From positions 106,923-170,922 of the forward strand of contig BBXU01001992.1 in NCBI GenBank assembly GCA_001598975.1: DNA of 64,000 nucleotides, in the 5' to 3' direction. This document shows positions 10,601 to 22,186 of this stretch, piece after piece; the first letter of the stretch is position 1, and each line of letters begins with the position of its first letter. Position numbers and translations under genes: made by a program. The notes under the pieces are model-generated. The model did not search any database and had not been told where the DNA came from. It saw only the letters and a list, made by a program, of their open reading frames with translations. The stretch is from Parachlorella kessleri. Taxonomy: Eukaryota > Chlorophyta > Trebouxiophyceae > Chlorellales > Chlorellaceae.

Positions 10601-13600
10601 CTTGGTTCCGGCAGCGATCTGGCTCCGCTGGTGGCACCGTGCTTGCTGCCAGGGAGGGTTACCCTTCTGCATTTTCGTATAGTCCTGCAGCTTCCATGTC
10701 TGCAATGCTTCTGAGCACTTGCGCTGCTCCCTTCAGATCAAGAGATCCTCCCCTGGGGTGCAAGCTGCACAGACATAATCACTGTCTACCTGTACCTCCA
10801 GTGCTGGCTTGCTCCGCCCCCCCCTGCCGTCCAACGGTGGCCTTCTGTATTTGCTGTTACAGGCTGTGGAGACATTGGTTTTGACTGGTACTGAAAACCA
10901 TGGGTGTTTCCTGCCCCCGTGCCGCAGTTTGAGCGTGAATGGTGGGGTGGTGGCCGACTTGGTGGGCAACCTCAACGCTGCGGGCGCTTCAGTGACAGTG
11001 CTGTACCGGCCAACCTCCAGCAGCCTTGATGGCCTGGGAGTGGCAGCCAATGTGGTGTTTGGGGGTCTCATGGCCAGCTGCCTGGGTGCCAACTACCTCG
11101 TCTCCTGGCTGCATCCCTTTGCGCCAGGTAGGGAGATGGGTGCCTCTGTGCCGCTTTAAACCTTACGGTGCAGCAGGCTCAGCACTTGAGAGTCAGGGCA
11201 AACAGCGCTGCCAGGGGAGGTGCCCCGTGTCCTGGAGATTCGCTGATGCCAAGTGGGATGCGCAGCACCATTGATCATCGCCAAAGCCTCCCTGTGCGAT
11301 TTAGGACCAGGACCTGCAATCAATGGAATCTGCCAATGTGTGCTGTCGCTGCAGGTGTGGTGGGGTGTGGTGCGCTGAGCCTGCTGGGCTACATTCAGAC
11401 CTTCTACCTGACCGGCCAGCTCAGCGCGGCCTGGCTGCCCCACAACTACCGGGCTGTGGCGGACAAGTTTGCATGGAGCGTGGGGGAGATTCAGTGAGTG
11501 CCTGGCTGGAGGGAAGCCCTGCCAGGAGGCGTGTGGGAAGGGCCGGCACACTGGCGGTATTGGCTGTTATTTTGGCAGTGCCGCCGTGGAAGCGCTTGCG
11601 TCCTTGGCTCTGGCACGTGGCTCCGGCAGTCACAAGTGAGGGTCTGACATGCAAAAGTCTCGTGCAGCCAGACTTTCTCCACAGTCCGGGCCAGCAAAGA
11701 TGCCCTGCGGTCTTGGCCCTTGCAGAGTGCCCTGGGCTGAGAGCATGCCCGACCCCAACCCTCAGCTGGGCTTCCCTCACCAGCCGGTGGCGCTCACCTC
11801 GGCCGGCCAGGAGGTGCTGCTGCGGCAGTACCCCACTTACAACAGCTCGGGGAGCGGCGGTGCTGGCACCACGCCCATCATCGCCATCACAGGTGCCGGG
11901 GGCATGAGGCTTGCTGTGTGGCTTTGGGCTCCTTGCGGAGTGTACCTTGGCGGCTTGCAAAGGGTTGCCTGGAGTTCTGCGCATGGTGTGGGCCCCATGT
12001 TGACTCCTGCCGATGAGGGCGCCAGATGCGCTGTTAGTAAAAGTTGCTGGGCGATCCCTGTGATGTTTGTGAAGGCATGGCTGCTGTGCACTACGTGCGG
12101 CAGCCACCTAGGAAGTGCACCAGGCATAGGCCCACCTGGTCCTCATGCCTGCAGGTGTACTGGACCCCATTGCGCCCGGCACAACCCCGGGCACCACTGT
12201 GCTCCCGGGCATCCCGTTTCTGCCGCCCGATGAAGCCCAGCAGCTGCTCAGCGTGCCGCCACCACCCGTGGCCCCCCCGCCCTCACCCACAGATCCTGCG
12301 GGTACGCCGCCCCCAGCGCCCGCGCCCCCGCCAACACCGGTTCCTTTAGAGCCCTTCAGCACCCCCGCTGCCTCCCCCCCGGCACCCTCGCCCAGCCCAA
12401 GTCCGGTCGTATCCCCGCCACTGCCTACACCATTGCCATCGCCGTCCCCGCCCCCGCCGCCCCCCAGCAGCCCCCCGCCCAGCCCACGGCTTGTGCCCTC
12501 CCCGCCCTCGCCCGCTGTTGGGCTGTCCCCGGACAGCCCCAGCCCCGCGGCCCAACCATCGCCGGCGCCAGCGGTGTCTCCTGTGGCTGGCCCGCTGCCC
12601 GCCGGCCCGCTGCCCGCCAGCCCGCCAGTTGAGCAGCCCGCCGAGCCACCTGCAGGTCAGCCTGCTGATCCGCCGGTGGAGCAGCCGGCTGCCAGCCCGC
12701 CACAGGACTTACCGGGGTCCAGCCCGCCCTTTGCGCTGCCTGACGCCAGCCCACCTGAGCAGCAGCCTGCCAGCCCGCCGCAGGAACTGCCAGCTAGCCC
12801 TCCTGCACAGCAGCCAATGGCCAGCCCACCCACGCAGCAGCCTGTTGCTAGCTCTCCGGAACTGGCACCCGCCAGCCCACCCACTGAGCAGCCCGCGGTA
12901 AGCCCACCTGTGCAGCCGCCTGCTGCTAGCCCGCGTATCCTGTTGCCTGCGAGTCCGCCCACCCAGTTGCCTGCTGCTAGTCCGCCTGTGGTGGTGCCTG
13001 CCAGCCCCCCCACGGAGCTCCCTCCCGCAAGCCCGCCTCTTCAGCTGCCTGCGGACTCCCCCACGGAGGCGCCTGCCAGCCCACCCACACTACTGCCTGC
13101 CAGCCCCCCCACACAGCTACCCGTGGCTAGCCCCCCTTCCCCTCTCCCTGCAAGCCCTCCCCTAGACTCCGTGCCTGCTGCTAGCCCGCCCGTGGAACAA
13201 CCGGCAGCCAGCCCTCCCATGCAGCTGCCTGCCGTCCCTCCAGAGGTGCAACCTGCTAGCCCCCCCACCACCTCCCCGGGTGTCAGCCCCTCCCCCTTGT
13301 TGCCTGCGAGCCCTCTCCCACAGCTGCCCAGTGCGAGCCCGCCCTTGCAGGTGCCTGCTGCCAGCCCGCCCATGGAGCAACCCGCCAGCCCACCCGCAGA
13401 GCTGCCCACTGCAAGCCCACCCGCAGAGCTGCTCGCTGCCAGCCCGCCCGCGGAGCTGCCCGCTGCAAGCCCGCCGACGCAGCTGCCTGTTGGTCCGCTG
13501 CCAGTCCTGCCAGCCAGTCCACCTGCTGAGGAGCCCGCTTTGGTGCCTGCAACAGAGCCCGCCCTGTCGCCTGAGGAGGAGCCTCCTCTTGTGCCAGCAG

Positions 13601-16600
13601 AGTCCCCAGTGCCCGCGCCGGGGCCAGGCCCAGAGGCGGACACTCTCGCCCCCGCTCCCGCACCCGAGCTGGCCCCAGCGCCGGCGCCTGATGAGGTGCC
13701 GCTGCCCCTACCATCCCCCACCCTGGCATCCAAAGGTGTCATGTTCCCTCCACCGCCCGTGCCACCACTGTCCATCCCGCCGCCTCGGTCCCCCACCTTG
13801 GTGACCAAGGGGCTTTCTCCCTTGCCGCTGGTGGTGCCTTCGCCGCTGGCAATCGCGTTGAGCCCTGCGCCGGCTCCTGCACCGCTACCAGGTGGGCTCT
13901 CTCACTTTGTCACTCCTGAGTGACTGCATCGGCGGCAAGCTAGGAGCGGTGTACCTGCGCTGATGTGTTGTGGTCCTTACTGCAAGTCACTTGGATACAA
14001 GGCAGGATGGCTTGTTGTGGGCACCCTCTTTGTCACAATTGACGCAAACAGCGGCGGTGCGGTGACTAGTGGTTGTCATGCTCTGACCAAAAGTAACTGC
14101 TGTTTTGTCGTGTGCCATTGGCGCTCATGCTGCCAAGGCCTGCTGGGATACCAGTGCTGTCGTTTCTAGACTGAAAGAACCCAGTGTATCAGGTTCACAC
14201 TTCTGCCGGACCAAAACTTCGCTGTGGGTAGCTGTCGTAGTAGTTGATGGAGCTGTCTCAGCATCACCTGACAGGCGTATGTCATTGGCTGCAGGTTCAC
14301 CAGCCCTCACCCGCTCCCCTGCCCTCATCAATCCCCAGGGTCTCTCCCCGGTGTTGTCGCCAGGTGAGCAACAAGGCACCAGCCCCCAGCTGGGGACCTC
14401 CCTCCCGGGTACCACCCTCCCCCCACCCAACCCCGGGCGCTCCCCTGCCCAACCGCCACCGTTACCGCCCCCCTCCCCCTCCTCCCCAGCTGCCCAGTCC
14501 GTCCCAGTCTTGGTCCCTGCCCCCAAAGCACCCTCCCTAGGTGCTCCCTCCCCAGCTACCTCCCTCCCCTCCCCGGCTGTTGTGGCCCCCTCCCCAGCTG
14601 CCGGCCTTCCCTCCCCCCCAGCTACTGCCATCCCCGCCCAAGCCGCCGCCCGTCCCTCCCCGCTTGCCCTCTCCTCCCCGGCCGCCGTGCTGCCCTCCCC
14701 CCTTGCCCTGACGTCCCCTGTGCCCCCCCTGTCAGCAGCGCCTGGGGCGCTGCCCAGCCCCAGCCCCGCGCTGTCTGCCCCAACCCCCGCTGCCCCGCTG
14801 CCTGAACCCCTGCCCACGGCTCCAAGCCCAGGCAAGCGCCTGTGGTTGGCTTTGTCGGTTCCCTGTCCAGTTCCTTTGCGCCATTGGCTCTAGGTCAGGT
14901 CTAGCGCCAGGCCAGAGTGTGTGGTTGGGGCCCTATGCCTTCCGCGGCGAGCTTACGCTGCGGTTGTCGGGCAGTGAGCCAACATCATGCAGCCCGACAG
15001 CTGCGGCATAGGTTTTAGGCTTGGGTGTGCCATTTAGGAATGTCGTTACGCTGTTGAGGAGACTAGTGTCTGTCGTCCCCAGCTCTGCTGCATTGCCTCC
15101 CAGGACCCCCCACCCCCCTTCCCCCCAGCATGCCCCTTACTCTTGCTGCACGGGCTGTGCAGAGCTGTCGCCAGCGATGGTCCCGGCTCCCGCCCCCGAG
15201 CTGGCGCCCAGCGACCTGGCAGCACCCGGCCCCTCCCCGCCGGTCGTCACGGATGACTCACCCCTGGCCACGCTGTCCCCTAGCAGCCCCCTGCCCTCGC
15301 CTGGCAGCGACCTGCCTGCCCCTGTGATAGAGTTTGTCACCTCCCCAAGCCCCGCCCTAGTCGGCGCCAGCAGTATCCCGCAAAGGGGGCTGTCCCCGCT
15401 TGGCAGCAGCCCCGACGCCACCCCTGTGCCCAGCACCACGCCCTCGCCCCAGGCTGACGCAGGGGCGCAGCCCAGCCCGGCCGGCGGGGGCTCCCCTGAT
15501 CCAGTGCCCTCTGCAGCAGACCCCTTGGGGTCATCGCCAGCTGTCGACCCCTCCTCCGGCACGTCGCGGCGGAGGGCCCTACGAGACCTGCCCCCCCGGG
15601 CAGTCCAGGGGCACCTGGGCAGCAGCCACCTGGCCGCCAGGGAGGCCTTCGTGGCAGCAGTGCAACAGGCGGGTGCCGCGGGTGCCCTCCGGCGCCAGCT
15701 GCAGCAGCAGCAGCTGCAGAACGCGCAAGGCAGCCAGCCCGCGTGGCAGGGGCAGGTGTTTGTGGTGGTGGGCTCGGGCAACGGCCAAGTCCTGGCGGGC
15801 ATGGATGCCGTGAACCGAGCCTATGACGTCATGGACCTCTCGACACCACTGCCCCGCCACTTCTACTATGACAGGTACTCGTTGCCTTTTGCAGTAAAAC
15901 GGTCCAGTGGAAAAGCCGTGCCTGTCCCTATGCTGCTGTAGCCAATCTGTTAGTTCCCTACATGAAACAGCAGCTTCACGCTTGTGGTGCGAGCGTGCAG
16001 AAGGCGCTGCTCCGCGCCGCTTTGAAGCAACTCGTGGTGACGTTGGGGTTAGCTACTTCACCGATGTGTCTGTGTGCGCCCTGCCAACCCCTGTGCTCGC
16101 AGGTTTGCTCGCGCCTACTTCTGGGCCGCCGTGCTGCTGGCGGGCGTGATGTGCCTGCACGTGGCCTGGCTGGCCGCGCTGATGTGGCGCCGCGCCAGCG
16201 TGCCCAACGTGCTGTGGTTCCCTCGGGTGGAGATTGCCGCCTCGCTGGCAGTGCTGCCCATCCTGGCCTGGGGCTCCGCAGGTGATGCTCCACTCTGAGA
16301 TAGGCAATAGTCAGTGCAACCCTAGGGTGCAGGCTGGCATTGTTGTGCCACACGTGCGACATAGGAGGCAGGTTCCAGGGGTCGCCACCTTCCAGGGGAC
16401 CAGCACTCTTTGCTTCATGTGCCTCCCGGACTGCCGCTGCTCTGTTGGTTGTGGTGCCTTGAGGGAGCGCCGCTGGTAGGCCTCCTTGGGAGCCAGCCCA
16501 CCTCCTCTCTTCCTACGAAGAAGCGCACCTGACTATGCAGTGACTGACCTTCCCGCCCCACCGCTGCTCCCTGCCCCACCGCAGCGCTCTTTAATGGCGA

Positions 16601-19600
16601 CCCGGGCGACATAGTGCTGGCAGTGGCCCTGCTGGTGGCGCTGCCCCTAGCCTTCCTGGCAGGCTGCGGCTACCTGCTCACCCGCTGGCTGCTGCTGCCC
16701 AAGCTGGCCCAGCGGCGCGCGGTGTTTGTGCTGGCGTCAGACCCCGCCCGGCCGCCGCGGCCCGTCATGCTGCCGGCGCCCTTGGGCACGCGGCGGCGGC
16801 GAGGCCAGACGGCGCTGGGCAATGTCCAGGAGCCGCCGGCAGGCCCGGACGGCAGCACCAGCTACCCGGAGCTGCCGCGGGGCGAAGAAAGCGCGAGCGA
16901 CGACGGCCTGGGCAGGATGGCGAGCGGCTTGAAGGCGCTGCGGTCGGAGGAGCTTGCGGGCTCGGAAGCAAGCAGCAGCAGCATCGAGCCAGGCTTCAGC
17001 ACCCCTGCCAAGGCAGGAGAGGGGGTCCATCGGTCAGGCAGGGCAGCTGGGGCAGCAGGCACGGACGCCTTTGCCAGGCCAGCCCTGGATCTGGCCGCAG
17101 CCCAGGCAGCAGGCAGCCCTGCATCCAACGGACGGCATGATGACATCGATAGCGCCCGCGAGCCGCAGAGGGCCGCCGCCAAGAGGGTCAGCAAGTTTGC
17201 TGCTAAACAGCCAAGCTCGCAGGAAGGGCAGTCGGGGGAGAGTGGCAGCAGCAGCAGTGGCAGCCAGGTCGGCGACGGGCATCAAGAGAGGGTGCAAGAG
17301 GAGCAGCAGCGGCAGCAGCCGCAGCAGCTGCCTAAGGGCAGGAGGCTGGAAGGCCTGGCGGCTGCTGCAAGGGCGTTGTGTGGCGCACGGCCGCACAAGG
17401 GCACCTGGATTTCCCTCCACCTTGACAGCAGGTGCGTGCACGGTTGTCTTGACCGTGTGACATGACCATATCACATGTGTTTGCAGTGTTTTTGGTTGCA
17501 TGTCGTTTGGTGCCAACCCTGACTCTAGCTACTAACCACCACTGCCAGTTACCAGGATCAATGGAGCCAAAGCCGGGGCATTCTTACACTACTTCCAAGT
17601 TAAATCCCCCGTACTGCAGGTTCACCAACAAGTACGGGGTGCTGTTTGAGGGGGTGTACGGCCAGCCCCTGGTGCGCAAGGGCGCCACCTACGAGTGGGA
17701 CCCGGCCAAGTGTGAGGCCAATAGGGGAGCCCTGGTGCCCTGGCTGGAGCCGCCGCTGCTCTCTGTCAGGTAAGGGGCGGGCAGTGGGCCGAATGCTGGC
17801 GGGAGGCGTGGTGGTTGCGATGCATGCAGATGGGGTGACATGCAGCTTGGTTTTGGGTGTGAGCACGGTGGCAAAGGGGAGGGGGGGGTCCATGGTGCCT
17901 TGGATGCTGCAGGTGGCTGGCAGGTTGTAGTCTGGCATCTCACTGCTCCTGGTGTTTGGGTTGTACTATGTTCAACAGCTGTTGCACAGTGTGGCAGGGT
18001 GGGGGCTGGCCGGCGCAGCATCAGAAAGGATCACCTTCTATGCATGGCGCTGCCTCACCCTAGCGTCGCTTGTACTGCCCTGCCTGCTGCAGGGGTCGCA
18101 CCCTGGTGCACTCCTACTGGCTGCGCACGTTTTCGCAGCTGCTGCTGCCGCTGCGCCTGGTGGTGCTGGCGGCGGTGGTGTCGGGGGTGATGGACACCAA
18201 CAATGTGGCCCAGGTGGGTGAACCCTGGGCCTGAGGCGGTCGTGCAGTGGTAGGGAGGGCCGCGAGTGTTGCAGACCACATTCGTGCGGCATGGGGCAGC
18301 CTTCCACCTCGTAGCTTCCCTGCTTCAAGCTGGGCCCAGCATGGCTGCCGACGTTGGACCTTGTTTGGAGGGGCGGCGCCCCGGCATGTGTTGGGCTTCT
18401 GAAGCTGAGTGGGTAGTCTGATGAGATGGCTTTTGGTGCGGTGCAGGTGGTCGCCCTGCTGGTGCTCTACGTGCTGTCAGCCGTTGCGCTGCTGGTGCTG
18501 CGGCCCTTCAACTCCGCGGCTCTCGGCGCCTTAGAGCTGGCAGCCACGCTGGCGCCCGCTGCAGTGTTTGCCGCCACGCTGGCAGTCATGGACGGGCGGG
18601 GGGCCGACAGCGGCACAAGGTGTGACGGGTGTCACCTTTTACTGTTTGTTAGATACTGGCAAATGGAGATACTGGCACACCAAAAGTGGCATCCTGGGCG
18701 CAGGGACCAGGTGCCTATGTTGCGGCACGGCCGGTTCGCGGTTGCTCAGTAGTGAGGTAGTTCTCGCTCTGCGTGAGGAGCCCCTGCAGTGTGCATCACT
18801 GCCCGCTTAGTCGGCGGCTCCCGATGCACTCTTCCAACTGCACCTTACAGGGATGCCGCGGGTACCGCGATGCTGGCCTGCCAGGGCATTGGCTTCCTGT
18901 GCTACATTGTGATCGTGGGCTACACCTCTTGTGCGGCCCTGGCAGGGGCCCTGCCGCTGCGGCGGTGGGTGGGCCTGCGCCCGTCCCGCTCGGACAGGCT
19001 GGCGGGCGCTGTGGTACAGGTCAGTGAACGAGGGCCGCGGGGTTGCTTACAAGCCTGTAGGGTGCTGTTGGGTCGGTCCTTGGTCTCAGAAACCAGTCCT
19101 TTAAGCTGCGGGGCAGATTCAGCGCTGTGTTTTGTGCTATGATTAGGTTTTCGTGCTTGTTTGACGCATGCCTTGTTTACCGGTAGGTTGCAGCGTTGGG
19201 CGCGTGCCGCTGTGCAGAGCTGTGAAACTGCTGCATGGTGAGCTTGGTAGGGTGAAGGGGGGTGTGCGGGTTGTGTGCGAGCAAGTCGGTAGCGGTGCCT
19301 GTGGTGCAGGTCATGTCTCGCGACCCTACCATCTTGGCTCGCAAGTTTGCTGACCGCTGGATGGTCCATGCGCTCGGCTACGGCCTGCTCAACCGCCCTG
19401 TTTGGCGCAGGTGGGCCGGCAGAGTGTGGAGTGCCTGTCACCCTGCTCCTGTTACACTATTGTACACCCATTACCCGTTAGCTGGCAGCATGTGCAGCGG
19501 GCATTCTGATTAGGCAAAATGCCTGCATGCTTCTGATACTTTGCAAGTGGTGGGTTCCCTCCGCCTGGGTGCTGCTTGAAAGAACTGGGCATGGGTGTCG

Positions 19601-20658
19601 ATTCCCTGCACAACCCAATGCGCGCTTGGGTTTACGGATCGGGGCCACTTGGTGCGGTGTGCAGCATGCACTGTTGCCCTCGCGCCGTTGCTGACGTTGG
19701 TACCTCACCAAGCCGCCATCCTCCTGCCCTCTATTGCAGGGAGACCGAGGACCTGCGCCGCCTGCTGCTGACGGTGGTCCTGCCAAGCAACCGCCGCCCG
19801 GTCGGTTCGGCAGTGCGCCGCAAGGCCGGCGACCCGCTTGCGCTGCCGCCGCCAGCAGCTGCCGCCCAGCTGGGCGCCATTGCCGAGGAGGAGGAGGAGG
19901 AGGGAGACAAGGTGCTTTCCAAGGCTGAGTCGCTGGGTTCCTCTGGCCTGAAGGGCTCACCGAGTGGAGCGTTGGGCTCGGAGGCTGCAGCGTTTTTGCA
20001 CCTGCCGCCGGTCGCTACACGGGCTGCCAGCCCCGCTCGGCCGCAGCATGCCGCGGCAGCGGCCGCAGCAACAGTAGCACAGCCGGGGGCGCCGCCGAGC
20101 CCCGGCCACTTGGCTATTACTCCCCGGGTCAGCCCCAACACCAGCAGCGCCGGGGCCACGCCCACGACTGCTGGGCGTGCTGTGGACGCTCTGCCCCGCA
20201 GCGCACCAGGCATGAGCGACTCGCCCTCCTCCCCCACCTTTGCCTCGCTGCTGAGTCAGCAGACCGCGCCCTTTGGGGTGGCGTCCTCGCTGCACTTCAA
20301 CTCCATCCTGACTGAGGCCCAGTCACAGGGAGGCTCACCCCGGCTGGCGCCAGCGCCGGGCAGCAGCCCCAGCGGCAGCGGCTCCGTCATCATCACAGTG
20401 CCTGCGCAGGCCGGTGCCGGCAGCGGCGGGGCGGGTGGCAGCCCGCGCCGCAGGAGCAGCGGCAGCAGGGGCGGCACCCCTCGCCACGCCAGCAGCGGCG
20501 GCTCAGGCAGCCCGCGGCGAGGCCCCACGGAGGCCCCCATTGCAGAGCCGGGGTCCGCCCTGTTCAAGCAGCTGTCCAGCCAGTCGGCTGAGCTGCTGGC
20601 AGCGCTGGGACAGTCGTCAGGGGAGGAGGCGACCACAGAGACGGCCCAAGAAGTGTAG
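7672..20658 (+). CDS. Giant TRP-like (FLC/Pkd2-type) membrane protein with a long Pro-rich HRGP ectodomain
   Basis: Nineteen exons keep phase throughout: 7672-7998, 8123-8311, 8564-9635, 9969-10117, 10346-10557, 10928-11127, 11355-11493, 11726-11892, 12155-13891, 14295-14831, 15163-15874, 16103-16281, 16585-17431, 17620-17769, 18093-18213, 18447-18619, 18851-19019, 19310-19410 and 19740-20658 (2,699 residues). Residues 1-30 are a strong signal peptide; 30-650 a Cys-containing ectodomain. About nine hydrophobic segments follow: two at ~690-745, three at ~1816-1906, four at ~2220-2337. The FAWSVGEI motif (~755) and KYGVLFEGVY (exon 14) resemble the fungal TRP-like family (PF06011; FLC/Pkd2). 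Between the second and third membrane segments, residues ~820-1690 are almost wholly Pro/Ser/Ala (xSPP repeats). The loop at 1910-2155 and tail at 2394-2699 are low-complexity Ser/Gly/Gln. The intron after 14831 appears to use a GC donor. Fungal relatives affect calcium and wall integrity; a wall-anchored sensor role is inference. Confidence 0.76.
12155..15500 (+). repeat. Imperfect Pro-rich repeat tract (xSPP / PASPP) in the TRP-like gene
   Basis: Exons 9-11 of the TRP-like gene encode degenerate 7-11-residue units such as LPASPPTQ, QPAASPP and EPASPP, plus SPSPSP runs. The plus strand is strongly C-rich, which creates long Gly-rich open frames on the minus strand. This composition is that of chlorophyte hydroxyproline-rich wall glycoproteins. 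Confidence 0.85.
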
Positions 20659-22186
20659 GCTGAAACAGCAATGCTGGTGCTACCTGTTGGCATTGGCAGA
20701 CCTTGGGGCAGGCCTTGGGGGAGCGTGGAGCTGGAGCGTGTACAGTGCTTGCAAACCTGTCCTGTTGCTGAGGGCCTGGCCAGACTTTTTGTTCTTTTTC
20801 TTTTTTTACGTTTGATTGCATGGTTGGTAGCACCACTGGCGGCCCGATTGGGCTGTGCACTGCATTGGTGCACGTTGCAGGGTTGCAAATGCCTGGTCTG
20901 ACAAGCATTGACGCATGAAGCAATCACAGGCGCTTGTATGCTGAACTGCGGGCGGCAGTAACTTGTTCACCTGCACTGTATATATGGCCGAAACTTGGCA
21001 CTTGCTTGACTGTGTTTGATGGTATCGCTTTGCACAGTGTTGCTTGGCACTTTTGGCAGGCGCCAAAATAAGCATCTGGAGCTGCTGGCTGGGGCGTTGT
21101 TCCTCCGAGCAGTTTACATGGTGCCATACCTTCCTCCTGCACTAGTTTCCGTTGGCTTAGGGTTTGCATGGTACGTGATTAGTAGGATGGCTAGAAGGTT
21201 AGGGAGCATTGGTAGCCCTGCCTGCCCTTTGGGTGTGGCTGTTGCAGCAGTCGTGAAAGGTCCAGTTTTGACCCGCTGCCAGCACAGTGTGTCCTGCCGT
21301 GCTGTGATTTTGGCGTAGTAGACGAGAAAGGTGTAGAGTTCCTGCAGGTTGGCAGCGCTTTTACTAGTCTCTGGCACGGGTAGAAGCATGCATGTGGTTT
21401 GGCATATGTGGTTTGGCAGCACTGCCGCAACTAGTGCCAAGCCCCTTGTACCACAAGTGCAGTTGTGTACTGTGAGCAAGCATGTGGTGTGGCCGTCCAG
21501 GCACAAGTGTGTGGAGGCTCCTGTGTACTTGTAGCTGTGAAGTGCAGGCTTCCATGGCATTGTAACAAGGTATTGTAGCTGCGGTCTGCGACTGTTGGTT
21601 GCTGCCCCACAGGCGAAGGTGGTGAACCTCCTTCAACAAGGGCATGAAACCTGATTCCCAGGGCTGGTGCCTGTTGCCGCACTTAATCTCCTGAAGTGAA
21701 TCCTCCTGACCTTCACCCGTCCCTGGAGAGTCTTAAGTACACAGCTTAACTTGCACACATAGATTACTGGCTTAGAACTCAGGCAAGACTCAGGCTCATT
21801 CTGCATCCAGCCCTGTCAGTCCAGCCCAGCTCTCACTCCCTGTTTGCACTACCAGCCACCCATGCTAACATATGGCCAAGGGAGGCGAGCGAGATAGCCC
21901 CCGTTCCAGTGCCCTCCTGGGACACCCTGTGTCTTGTGACAGCGCCTACAACAGTCAGATCTATAACCCAATACATGTTGGGTCTCCACCATGAGGCTGT
22001 GACTTGGCAGAGTTGGGCTGCTTGCAGCACTGCCCACTGCCATCGTGCAGCTGCCCCAACCAGCACCAACAGTCAGAGCTGCCCATGTGCCAAGAAGCTC
22101 ACCACCACTCTAACACTGCTTCATCTATACCACGGGACAGACACACTATCCTACACAGGAGGCACGGCCCAGCTGCAAGGCCTCCT
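20659..22186. other. Convergent 3' region, TRP-like gene / CHLI
   Basis: No exon could be supported in this 1.5 kb. The first TGTAA on the plus strand after the TRP-like stop is at 21561-21565. The first on the minus strand after the CHLI stop is at 21114-21118. If both are used, the two 3' UTRs overlap by about 450 bases. Confidence 0.4.

Noticed and set aside
13041..13808. 255-residue Gly-rich open frame on the minus strand
   Set aside because: It is the exact antisense of the Pro-rich exon: Pro codons (CCx) read as Gly on the other strand. It has no start context, domain or splice logic of its own.
14125..14835. 236-residue Gly/Ala-rich open frame on the minus strand
   Set aside because: Antisense shadow of exon 10 of the TRP-like gene, caused by its C-rich composition.
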